Shown piece after piece: positions 1 through 8,703 of a DNA stretch of 64,000 nucleotides. Source of the stretch: Anomaloglossus baeobatrachus (taxonomy: Eukaryota > Chordata > Amphibia > Anura > Aromobatidae); the NCBI RefSeq assembly GCF_048569485.1, contig NW_027442046.1, positions 186,001 through 250,000 on the forward strand, in the 5' to 3' direction. The notes beneath the pieces were generated by a model. That model worked only from the letters and a program-made list of their open reading frames with translations. It did no database searches and was not told the origin of the DNA. The position numbers and the translations under genes were made by a program. Numbering within the stretch: position 1 is the first letter of the stretch; each line of letters begins with the position of its first letter.

Positions 1-189
1 CTTTGGGCTGAGAAACTAACACCCGGTTGGAGGTCCGGGTCAGCTTCGGCTGAGAAACCAACACCCGGTTGGAGGTCTGGGTCAGCTTCGGCTGAGAAAC
101 CAACACCCGGTTGGAGGTCCGGTTAGCCTTGGGCTGAGAAACCAACACCGGTTGACGGTCCGGGCAGTTTCGGCTGCGAAACCAACAAC
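1..189 (+). repeat. 42-bp minisatellite inside C2 (partial)
   Basis: End of one unit (to 24), then units at 25-66, 67-108 and 109-149, then a degenerate unit at 150-189 that starts GGTTGACGG. Each unit contains the small inverted repeat CCAAC...GTTGG. Confidence 0.9.
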
Positions 190-449
190 TAGTAGCTCTC
201 TACTCCACTTGGGTAAGATGCCTGGGTGGACGCTGGGAGCAACGACAAGGCTCAACCAGGCTTCGGCTTGGGGGAGCACCGAAGATCCCTGACCCTTGCT
301 GTGGCCTTCTGGCTCGGAGGGACGGGGTTGATTTTTGGGGACCCTCTCCTCACGGTGGGGTCCACACGAATCCTAGCCTTTGCACTGTTTTTGGTGTGAC
401 TTCGGTCATGCATTTTTTGTGGTGCTTTGGAAAGCTTCATTAAATCAAA
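1..449 (+). mobile_element. C2-type non-autonomous U2-targeted element, 5' part outside window
   Basis: This is the 3' part of a C2 element. It begins inside the 42-bp minisatellite and ends in TTAAATCAAA directly before U2 nt 38 at position 450. It matches the C2 copies at 44301 and 55637 almost base for base. It has no protein-coding content; the open frames through it are made by the 42-bp repeat, whose length is a multiple of three. The family is inferred to be a short element mobilised by the Keno-like LINE. I know no published name for it. Confidence 0.85.
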
Positions 450-600
450 ATCTGTTCTTATCAGTTTAATATCTGATACGTCCCCTATCTGGGGACCATA
501 TATTAAATGAATTTTTAGAACAGGGAGATGGAAAAAGAGCTTGCTCTGTCCACTCCACGCATTGACCTGGTATTGCAGTACCTCCAGGACCGGTGCACCC
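450..600 (+). pseudogene. RNU2: U2 snRNA 3' remnant (nt 38-188) behind a C2 insertion
   Basis: Positions 450-600 equal U2 nt 38-188. The promoter and nt 1-37 lie outside the window, beyond the C2 element. One substitution, G to A at 510 (U2 nt 98), lies just before the Sm-site U tract. With the branch-point recognition sequence split by C2, no normal U2 RNA can be made from this copy. Confidence 0.93.
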
Positions 601-1991
601 CTTCTTAACCCAGTTTCCAAAAGCAGAACTCAATTCACCTGATTCATATTAGCCCGATTTAATGAATTGGAAGAAAGCATACGTCTTCATATGCACCTCA
701 ATTTGGCCCATTCACTTTTCACACTTCCTCCTTTTGTTTTTTATCTTTCACACTTTTGACTTTCTTTATTCATCCAAATAGCAAACTCATCACCACTCAA
801 CCTGACCAACTCGGCTATGTCCCGTGCTGCAGTTCTCTGTCTTATCTAGATCATTTGCAATTGAATGGAATAGATCCCTTTTGGACAAAGTGGATTCACC
901 TGCTGCTGCAGTGACCACAGGTGTGATAAGATCTAGAATTGGCATCTGGTGCGATCTCTCCGCTTCCACTCCAAAGAAAGTTACCTGTTTATTCCTATCA
1001 TGCATTGGTTTTTGGGGTTTTCTTTGAGTAATGATGATCTCTTTAGTAGTCTGTTGGCGCCCTCTCCTGGAGGAATAGTTTGCTTGCTCTTGGACATTCT
1101 AAAAGAGAGGTCATGATAGACGTTGAGCTTCTGAGCTCAATTGGGGACAGTCATGGGTGATGAATGTTTGCAACCTGCTGCAAAGCCTCATACCGCAATA
1201 TAAGGAACGTCAAATACTAAGAAAGGGCGGCCTATGAAAGAATTACTACTTTCAATAAGTACACTTAAACGGCTAATTGGGAATAGAAAAACTGTAAAAA
1301 GCCCTCTGAGAAAGCCCCCCTCTAACCTTTGATAGTAAGCTTTTCTGTAGTCTGCCTGTTGATGTATTTTCCGTTTGAACTGTGCACAACATGAAGAGAC
1401 GGAACACTGGCGGCTTGTCACAATGCCCCCGCTGACATCACAATAGCGCTGCTGCCTAGAAAACAAGCTGCGCAGCAGAAGTTGTTCTTTGGGTGGGAGG
1501 GTGGGCTAGTGTAAGGAGGGGGCAAGCTCTTTTTTTCCCGGGTGGTAGGGGGATGACAGGAGAAGGGATGCGGGTGGTGAGAAGGGTACAGAGGGCAGGG
1601 TTTGGGGGCTGGGAAGGAAAGGGAAAAGATTAGGGTTTGGGGATGATGAAAGGGCTTTCTACGGGTAAGGATGGCAAAGGGTGGCAGTGACGGAAAGTCA
1701 GGCAACCTGTCCTGTCCGTCTTTTTGTATCGTGAATTGGAAAGACTGCAAGGGGGAGGGGAGTTGCTTGCGCCCTAAAGGAGGAGTTATTCAGATTCATT
1801 GCAGTGGGGGGCGGCGGCTGCAAAACGCACCATTCTTCTTGTTTTTGCTCTGCAAAGCAGCCTTTTCAAGGGTTGGCTTGGGTGACAAAATGTCTTCTGT
1901 AGGCGTGGGTTTGTCTCCCTCTCGCTCTCTCTCCCTAAGATGTGTCCGGCATAGGCCAGGGTGCCACTCGAGGCCCAAACCAATTCTGGTT
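601..1991 (+). repeat. U2 array intergenic spacer
   Basis: Standard 1,391-bp spacer with no gene. From 5' to 3' it holds the 3' box at 613-627 (GTTTCCAAAAGCAGA), an AT-rich half, a G-rich tract around 1497-1640, a GC-box/octamer-like DSE around 1806-1825, a CT-rich stretch and the PSE at 1930-1949. One substitution near 1122 (acGttg) distinguishes it from the other copies. Its small open frames recur in every spacer and have no recognisable domain. Confidence 0.9.
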
Positions 1992-2028
1992 ATCGCTTCT
2001 CGGCCTTTTGGCTAAGATCAAGTGTAGT

Positions 2029-2871
2029 ATCGTTCGAAAAGGTGGATTAAGGCTCCGGCCACCTTAGTACAATGATGCAATGCACACTGGAAGGATGCGC
2101 TTGTTAGTACTTTGGGAGGATAGTATATCCATCTAGAGGAAACCATGGCCCTACCAGGATCGAGGCTATTAGACTGAGTAAGTGTGGGGGTTATGGTGCA
2201 ATGTGCCCCAGGAATGGACACCCTGGAGGGAGTCTGAACTTGCTAGGTTGGGACCCTGGTAAGCCTCAGACTCTGTCGCACGCCGCGCCTTGCCTATTCA
2301 TACTTTCCAAGCATATTGCCCTATCCCGGCCTTCTGGCTAAGAAGGGAAATTTTTATAATCCCGGTCGGAGGTCCGGTCAGCTTTGGGCTGAGAAACCAA
2401 CACCCGGTTGGAGGTCCGGGTCAGCTTTGGCTGAGAAACCAACACCCGGTTGGAGGTCCGGTTAGCCTTGGGCTGAGAAACCAACACCCGGTTGGAGGTC
2501 CGGTCAGCCTTGGGCTGAGAAACCAACACCCGGTTGGAGGTCCGGTCAGCCTTGGGCTGAGAAACCAACACCGGTTGACGGTCCGGGCAGTCTCGGCTGC
2601 GAAACCAACGACTAGTAGCTCCCTACTCCACTTGGGTAAGATGCCTCGGTGGACGCTGGGAGCAACAACAAGGCTCAACCAGGCTTCGGCTTGGGGGAGC
2701 ACCGAAGATCCCTGACCCTCGCTGTGGCCTTCTGGCTCGGAGGGACGGGGTTGATTTTTGGGGATCCTCTTCTCACGGAGGGGTCCACACGAATCCTAGC
2801 CTTTGCACTGTTTTTGGTGTGACTTCGGTCATGCATTTTTGCGGTGCTTTGGAAAGCTTCATTAAATCAAA
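2029..2871 (+). mobile_element. C1-type non-autonomous U2-targeted element
   Basis: An 843-bp element inserted exactly between U2 nt 37 and 38 without target duplication; the leading ATC could alternatively be U2 nt 38-40. The 5' part carries a hairpin-capable AAGGTGG...CCACCTT near its start and no coding frame. The middle is a 42-bp minisatellite (2364-2612). The 3' part ends in GCTTCATTAAATCAAA. That tail matches the terminal TTAAATCAAAA of the Keno-like LINE, which suggests mobilisation in trans. I know no published name for the element. It could also be a deletion derivative of an unseen LINE family. Confidence 0.85.
2364..2612 (+). repeat. 42-bp minisatellite inside C1, five units plus one degenerate
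   Basis: Units start at 2364, 2406, 2448, 2490 and 2532; a degenerate unit runs 2573-2612. Units alternate between GGTCAGCCTTGGGCTGAG-like and GGGTCAGCTTTGGCTGAG-like cores. Confidence 0.92.
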
Positions 2872-3022
2872 ATCTGTTCTTATCAGTTTAATATCTGATA
2901 CGTCCCCTATCTGGGGACCATATATTAAATGGATTTTTAGAACAGGGAGATGGAAAAAGAGCTTGCTCTGTCCACTCCACGCATTGACCTGGTATTGCAG
3001 TACCTCCAGGACCGGTGCACCC

Positions 3023-4413
3023 CTTCTTAACCCAGTTTCCAAAAGCAGAACTCAATTCACCTGATTCATATTAGCCCGATTTAATGAATTGGAAGAAAGC
3101 ATACGTCTTCATATGCACCTCAATTTGGCCCATTCACTTTTCACACTTCCTCCTTTTGTTTTTTATCTTTCACACTTTTGACTTTCTTTATTCATCCAAA
3201 TAGCAAACTCATCACCACTCAACCTGACCAACTCGGCTATGTCCCGTGCTGCAGTTCTCTGTCTTATCTAGATCATTTGCAATTGAATGGAATAGATCCC
3301 TTTTGGACAAAGTGGATTCACCTGCTGCTGCAGTGACCACAGGTGTGATAAGATCTAGAATTGGCATCTGGTGCGATCTCTCCGCTTCCACTCCAAAGAA
3401 AGTTACCTGTTTATTCCTATCATGCATTGGTTTTTGGGGTTTTCTTTGAGTAATGATGATCTCTTTAGTAGTCTGTTGGCGCCCTCTCCTGGAGGAATAA
3501 TTTGCTTGCTCTTGGACATTCTAAAAGAGAGGTCATGATAGACATTGAGCTTCTGAGCTCAATTGGGGACAGTCATGGGTGATGAATGTTTGCAACCTGC
3601 TGCAAAGCCTCATACCGCAATATAAGGAACGTCAAATACTAAGAAAGGGCGGCCTATGAAAGAATTACTACTTTCAATAAGTACACTTAAACGGCTAATT
3701 GGGAATAGAAAAACTGTAAAAAGCCCTCTGAGAAAGCCCCCCTCTAACCTTTGATAGTAAGCTTTTCTGTAGTCTGCCTGTTGATGTATTTTCCGTTTGA
3801 ACTGTGCACAACATGAAGAGACGGAACACTGGCGGCTTGTCACAATGCCCCCGCTGACATCACAATAGCGCTGCTGCCTAGAAAACAAGCTGCGCAGCAG
3901 AAGTTGTTCTTTGGGTGGGAGGGTGGGCTAGTGTAAGGAGGGGGCAAGCTCTTTTTTTCCCGGGTGGTAGGGGGATGACAGGAGAAGGGATGCGGGTGGT
4001 GAGAAGGGTACAGAGGGCAGGGTTTGGGGGCTGGGAAGGAAAGGGAAAAGATTAGGGTTTGGGGATGATGAAAGGGCTTTCTACGGGTAAGGATGGCAAA
4101 GGGTGGCAGTGACGGAAAGTCAGGCAACCTGTCCTGTCCGTCTTTTTGTATCGTGAATTGGAAAGACTGCAAGGGGGAGGGGAGTTGCTTGCGCCCTAAA
4201 GGAGGAGTTATTCAGATTCATTGCAGTGGGGGGCGGCGGCTGCAAAACGCACCATTCTTCTTGTTTTTGCTCTGCAAAGCAGCCTTTTCAAGGGTTGGCT
4301 TGGGTGACAAAATGTCTTCTGTAGGCGTGGGTTTGTCTCCCTCTCGCTCTCTCTCCCTAAGATGTGTCCGGCATAGGCCAGGGTGCCACTCGAGGCCCAA
4401 ACCAATTCTGGTT
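3023..4413 (+). repeat. U2 array intergenic spacer
   Basis: Standard spacer without a gene; 3' box at 3035-3049. One visible substitution (G to A at 3500). It supplies the promoter of the intact U2 at 4414. Confidence 0.9.
4352..4371 (+). promoter_or_regulatory. PSE-like element of U2 at 4414
   Basis: TCTCCCTAAGATGTGTCCGG lies at -62 to -43 from the U2 start. It fits the vertebrate PSE core TCnCCnTnA, and there is no TATA box downstream, as expected for Pol II snRNA promoters. Confidence 0.65.
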
Positions 4414-4601
4414 ATCGCTTCTCGGCCTTTTGGCTAAGATCAAGTGTAGTATCTGTTCTTATCAGTTTAATATCTGATACGTCCCCTATCTGGGGACCAT
4501 ATATTAAATGGATTTTTAGAACAGGGAGATGGAAAAAGAGCTTTCTCTGTCCACTCCACGCATTGACCTGGTATTGCAGTACCTCCAGGACCGGTGCACC
4601 C
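4414..4601 (+). ncRNA. RNU2: U2 snRNA, uninterrupted, one stem-III change
   Basis: A 188-nt U2 spliceosomal RNA starting ATCGCTTCTCGGCC and ending GGTGCACCC. GTAGTA at nt 33-38 pairs with the branch point. Stem-loop IIa (ATCAG...CTGAT), stem IIb (GTCCCC...GGGGAC), a U-rich Sm site at nt 99-105 and the U2B''-binding loop TATTGCAGTACC are all present. It differs from the other copies by G to T at 4544 (nt 131). This replaces the loop-closing C-G pair of stem-loop III (GAGC TT GCTC) by a mismatch. PSE and 3' box are intact, so expression is plausible. Confidence 0.97.
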
Positions 4602-5991
4602 CTTCTTAACCCAGTTTCCAAAAGCAGAACTCAATTCACCTGATTCATATTAGCCCGATTTAATGAATTGGAAGAAAGCATACGTCTTCATATGCACCTC
4701 AATTTGGCCCATTCACTTTTCACACTTCCTCCTTTTGTTTTTTATCTTTCACACTTTTGACTTTCTTTATTCATCCAAATAGCAAACTCATCACCACTCA
4801 ACCTGACCAACTCGGCTATGTCCCGTGCTGCAGTTCTCTGTCTTATCTAGATCATTTGCAATTGAATGGAATAGATCCCTTTTGGACAAAGTGGATTCAC
4901 CTGCTGCTGCAGTGACCACAGGTGTGATAAGATCTAGAATTGGCATCTGGTGCGATCTCTCCGCTTCCACTCCAAAGAAAGTTACCTGTTTATTCCTATC
5001 ATGCATTGGTTTTTGGGGTTTTCTTTGAGTAATGATGATCTCTTTAGTAGTCTGTTGGCGCCCTCTCCTGGAGGAATAGTTTGCTTGCTCTTGGACATTC
5101 TAAAAGAGAGGTCATGATAGACATTGAGCTTCTGAGCTCAATTGGGGACAGTCATGGGTGATGAATGTTTGCAACCTGCTGCAAAGCCTCATACCGCAAT
5201 ATAAGGAACGTCAAATACTAAGAAAGGGCGGCCTATGAAAGAATTACTACTTTCAATAAGTACACTTAAACGGCTAATTGGGAATAGAAAAACTGTAAAA
5301 AGCCCTCTGAGAAAGCCCCCCTCTAACCTTTGATAGTAAGCTTTTCTGTAGTCTGCCTGTTGATGTATTTTCCGTTTGAACTGTGCACAACATGAAGAGA
5401 CGGAACACTGGCGGCTTGTCACAATGCCCCCGCTGACATCACAATAGCGCTGCTGCCTAGAAAACAAGCTGCGCAGCAGAAGTTGTTCTTTGGGTGGGAG
5501 GGTGGGCTAGTGTAAGGAGGGGGCAAGCTCTTTTTTTCCCGGGTGGTAGGGGGATGACAGGAGAAGGGATGCGGGTGGTGAGAAGGGTACAGAGGGCAGG
5601 GTTTGGGGGCTGGGAAGGAAAGGGAAAAGATTAGGGTTTGGGGATGATGAAAGGGCTTTCTACGGGTAAGGATGGCAAAGGGTGGCAGTGACGGAAAGTC
5701 AGGCAACCTGTCCTGTCCGTCTTTTTGTATCGTGAATTGGAAAGACTGCAAGGGAAGGGGAGTTGCTTGCGCCCTAAAGGAGGAGTTATTCAGATTCATT
5801 GCAGTGGGGGGCGGCGGCTGCAAAACGCACCATTCTTCTTGTTTTTGCTCTGCAAAGCAGCCTTTTCAAGGGTTGGCTTGGGTGACAAAATGTCTTCTGT
5901 AGGCGTGGGTTTGTCTCCCTCTCGCTCTCTCTCCCTAAGATGTGTCCGGCATAGGCCAGGGTGCCACTCGAGGCCCAAACCAATTCTGGTT
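4602..5991 (+). repeat. U2 array intergenic spacer (1,390 bp)
   Basis: Standard spacer without a gene, one base shorter than usual because a G-run near 5753 reads GGGAAGGGG instead of GGGGGAGGGG. The PSE of the next U2 is at 5930-5949. Confidence 0.9.
4614..4628 (+). terminator. snRNA 3' box of U2 at 4414
   Basis: GTTTCCAAAAGCAGA fits GTTTN(0-3)AAARNNAGA and starts 13 nt after the last U2 base. In vertebrates this motif directs Integrator-dependent 3'-end formation. Confidence 0.9.
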
Positions 5992-6028
5992 ATCGCTTCT
6001 CGGCCTTTTGGCTAAGATCAAGTGTAGT

Positions 6029-6871
6029 ATCGTTCGAAAAGGTGGTTTAAGGCTCCGGCCACCTTAGTACAATGATGCAATGCACACTGGAAGGTTGCAC
6101 TTGTTAGTACTTTGGGAGGATAGTATATCCATCTAGAGGAAACCATGGCCCTACCAGGATTGAGGCTATTAGACTGAGTAAGTGTGGGGGTTATGGTGCA
6201 ATGTGCCCCAGGAATGGACACCCTGGAGGGAGTCTGAACTTGCTAGGTTGGGACCCTGATAAGCCTCAGACTCTGTCGCACGCCGCGCCTTGCCTATTCA
6301 TACTTTCCAAGCATATTGCCCTATCCTGGCCTTCTGGCTAAGAAGGGAAATTTTTATAATCCCGGTCGGAAGTCCGGTCAGCTTTGGGCTGAGAAACCAA
6401 CACCCGGTTGGAGGTCCGGGTCAGCTTTGGCTGAGAAACCAACACCCGGTTGGAGGTCCGGTTAGCCTTGGGCTGAGAAACCAACACCCGGTTGGAGGTC
6501 CGGTCAGCCTTGGGCTGAGAAACCAACACCCGGTTGGAGGTCCGGTCAGCCTTGGGCTGAGAAACCAACACCGGTTGACGGTCCGGGCAGTCTCGGCTGC
6601 GAAACCAACGACTAGTAGCTCCCTACTCCACTTGGGTAAGATGCCTCGGTGGACGCTGGGAGCAACAACAAGGCTCAACCAGGCTTCGGCTTGGGGGAGC
6701 ACCGAAGATCCCTGACCCTCGCTGTGGCCTTCTGGCTCGGAGGGACGGGGTTGATTTTTGGGGATCCTCTTCTCACGGAGGGGTCCACACAAATCCTAGC
6801 CTTTGCACTGTTTTTGGTGTGACTTCGGTCATGCATTTTTGCGGTGCTTTGGAAAGCTTCATTAAATCAAA
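6029..6871 (+). mobile_element. C1-type non-autonomous U2-targeted element
   Basis: An 843-bp C1 copy nearly identical to the one at 2029. It is joined at U2 nt 37 without duplication and ends TTAAATCAAA. A complete Keno copy follows the next 15 U2 bases, so the site downstream of C1 was used again. Confidence 0.88.
6364..6612 (+). repeat. 42-bp minisatellite inside C1, five units plus one degenerate
   Basis: Same register and unit order as the copy at 2364. The first unit has G to A (GGTCGGAAGT). Confidence 0.92.
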
Positions 6872-7123
6872 ATCTGTTCTTATCAGAACAAACTGAGCTA
6901 GCTACACTTGACGAGATACGATCAGGGAGACGAGCTCCAAAGCCCAGCCGAGACCGGAAGAGGGAGATCGGACGGAAGAAGAGCTTGGCAGAAAGAAGCA
7001 AGAAGACGAAGGCTCGGAGAAGACTTGGGGAGACCAGAGGAACTTCGAGGAGGAACACAGCGGGAGAAGACACCCGGAGAAGAATCCAAGATCCAGCTCC
7101 GGGAACTCAAGCAGGAACCAGCC

Positions 7124-8668
7124 ATGGCAAGCAAGCCAGAGAAGGCAGCCAAGAAGGCTCAGGACCCAGGGACCTCCAGGAAGGCTCATCCAGAGGCTTC
7201 TTCGGCCCAAGAGGCCCCTACCTCCGACGCCAGCCAGCCGGAGGGAGCCCGGACGCCGCCTGAAAAGGCTCCAACCCTGGAGCCTTGGATGCGGCAGACG
7301 GTCGCCCTGAAGCTAAAGGCGGTGGATGGTAGGTTGCCGGACATGTCCAGCGACGTGTTCTGCAAGAAGATGATTCTGGATCAGGGCTTCTCCAGGGCGG
7401 AAACCCTGAGTGTCCAGACCTTCATGACTGGCATTTTTCTGGTAACCTTTGCCACGGTGAATGCCTGCAGGAGATACTGGGAGGCGATGAACGCAGCGAT
7501 GCCGGACTCCCCTTTTCATTCCTTTTTAGGATCCTGTCCTATACAGAGGGATGAGAAGAGGATCACGGTCTCCATGCGGAACCCGCACACCCCAGGAAGA
7601 GACATCTCCACGTTCCTGGGACGTCTCTGCACAGTGGTGAGGGAGCCATCCCACATCCTTAACGGCAACGGATTCTGGACGGGTAAGTGGTCAGTAACCG
7701 TTCGACTCTACAGGGAACCAGCATCCGAGGATGGTCTCCAGCACCTGCCCCCGACATTCTCTCTGGGAAACTCCTTTGGTCTCATCTACTACCCGGACAT
7801 GCCACACAACTGCAGGAAATGTGGCGGGAAAGGGCATTCGATGAAGACCTGCAAGGAGGACGCCTGCAGGGTTTGCCGGGTGACAGGACACAGCTCCAAG
7901 GACTGCCCAAAGAAGAAGACTTGCAACCTATGTGGACAGGCGGACCACCTTTACAAGGACTGCCCACAGCGGGAGAAATCCTGGGCAAGGGTTGCCGCGG
8001 CGACCCAGTATCGGGTAATCACAGCTTCGTCGACCAAGGCAGCTACGACCAAGGCCACAGAGGCCAAGGACAAGGCGGCCAAGAACCCGGCGACCGTGGC
8101 TCCAGCCGATGCCCCAGCAGCCACGGAGTCCAGGGAAAAGAAGGGTAAGAAAACTGTTGCCCCCTCCCTGGTCCCCCCCCCTGTCACCCCTGTCCAAACC
8201 CCTCCCCCCCCGGCCAACCCTACTGAGGATTCCACTACCTCCACCTCATTTCCCTACTCCTCAGTTGGTCTCCTCACCCCCCCCCCAAAGCCCACTCTCC
8301 CTCCCCAGACCATGAGAGCAGAGGGCCTCAGCACTCTTGCACTTTTCACCGAGGAGGATTTTCCAGCTCTTGTCTCCTCAGGTACAGGCCAAAGGAAAAG
8401 GAAGGTGGAAGATAGTCCTGTCGCAGAACCTTCCAAGCTGTTCATTGTGGACCCCAATCCACCCCAGGAAGAGGAGGATGGCCTCCTCCCAGAACCGAAC
8501 GTGTTGGAGCAGATGGTGGAGTCCCTTGTGGCCGAAGAAGAAATGGAGGAGTCGGAAGCCACTGAGGCACCATCCCTGCTTGATCAGCTAGCAGAAGAGG
8601 GTCTGCTGGAGATACCCTTACCAGCAGGTGCCAAAGAGGAAGAACCGCCCGACCGGAGTGGTAACTAA
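7124..8668 (+). CDS. Keno-like ORF1, CCHC zinc-knuckle nucleic-acid-binding protein
   Basis: 514 aa. The start is the ATG at 7124 in a strong context (GCCATGG); the frame stays open upstream but without an ATG. The N-terminus (about 1-55) is Lys/Ala/Pro-rich. Residues about 58-225 resemble the domain that precedes the knuckles in vertebrate ZCCHC3-like and Tx1 ORF1 proteins. Three CCHC knuckles lie at 230-280 (CRKCGGKGHSMKTC, CRVCRVTGHSSKDC, CNLCGQADHLYKDC). A Pro/Ala/Thr-rich linker encoded by long C-runs follows, then an acidic C-terminus. By family, ORF1p coats the element RNA and forms the RNP with ORF2p. No frameshift is seen in this copy. Confidence 0.88.
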   Translation: MASKPEKAAKKAQDPGTSRKAHPEASSAQEAPTSDASQPEGARTPPEKAPTLEPWMRQTVALKLKAVDGRLPDMSSDVFCKKMILDQGFSRAETLSVQTFMTGIFLVTFATVNACRRYWEAMNAAMPDSPFHSFLGSCPIQRDEKRITVSMRNPHTPGRDISTFLGRLCTVVREPSHILNGNGFWTGKWSVTVRLYREPASEDGLQHLPPTFSLGNSFGLIYYPDMPHNCRKCGGKGHSMKTCKEDACRVCRVTGHSSKDCPKKKTCNLCGQADHLYKDCPQREKSWARVAAATQYRVITASSTKAATTKATEAKDKAAKNPATVAPADAPAATESREKKGKKTVAPSLVPPPVTPVQTPPPPANPTEDSTTSTSFPYSSVGLLTPPPKPTLPPQTMRAEGLSTLALFTEEDFPALVSSGTGQRKRKVEDSPVAEPSKLFIVDPNPPQEEEDGLLPEPNVLEQMVESLVAEEEMEESEATEAPSLLDQLAEEGLLEIPLPAGAKEEEPPDRSGN

Positions 8669-8703
8669 GGCACACCGCCTGCTCTAACTTTCTCTTTCCT
8701 CCA

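Larger units (their letters stand above)
1992..3022 (+). pseudogene. RNU2: U2 snRNA gene interrupted by C1
   Basis: U2 nt 1-37 lie at 1992-2028 and nt 38-188 at 2872-3022, separated by a C1 element. The promoter elements (PSE 1930-1949) and 3' box (3035-3049) are intact, so transcription could start normally and run into C1. The split falls inside GUAGUA (nt 33-38), which pairs with the intron branch point, so the copy cannot give working U2. Confidence 0.95.

Noticed and set aside
1671-2015. Conserved open frames of 60-114 codons in every U2 spacer, on both strands
   Set aside because: They recur because the spacer itself is repeated. They show no domain or signal and overlap the U2 promoter and the G-rich tract.
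2104-2123. 5S rRNA-like stretch in C (TTAGTACTTTGGGAGGATAG)
   Set aside because: Only about 20 bp resemble the 5S box C region. The flanks do not align and the distance from the element start does not fit a 5S-headed SINE.
2364-2612. CRISPR-like look of the regularly spaced repeats
   Set aside because: The units abut without unique spacers, and the context is a eukaryotic snRNA array.
2290-2715. 141-codon frame through C1 and similar frames in C2
   Set aside because: A 42-bp repeat keeps any frame open. Unit number varies between copies and the peptide is repetitive on both strands.
6908-7123. In-frame upstream extension of Keno ORF1 by 72 codons
   Set aside because: No ATG there. The ATG at 7124 has a strong GCCATGG context and the same position in all four copies.
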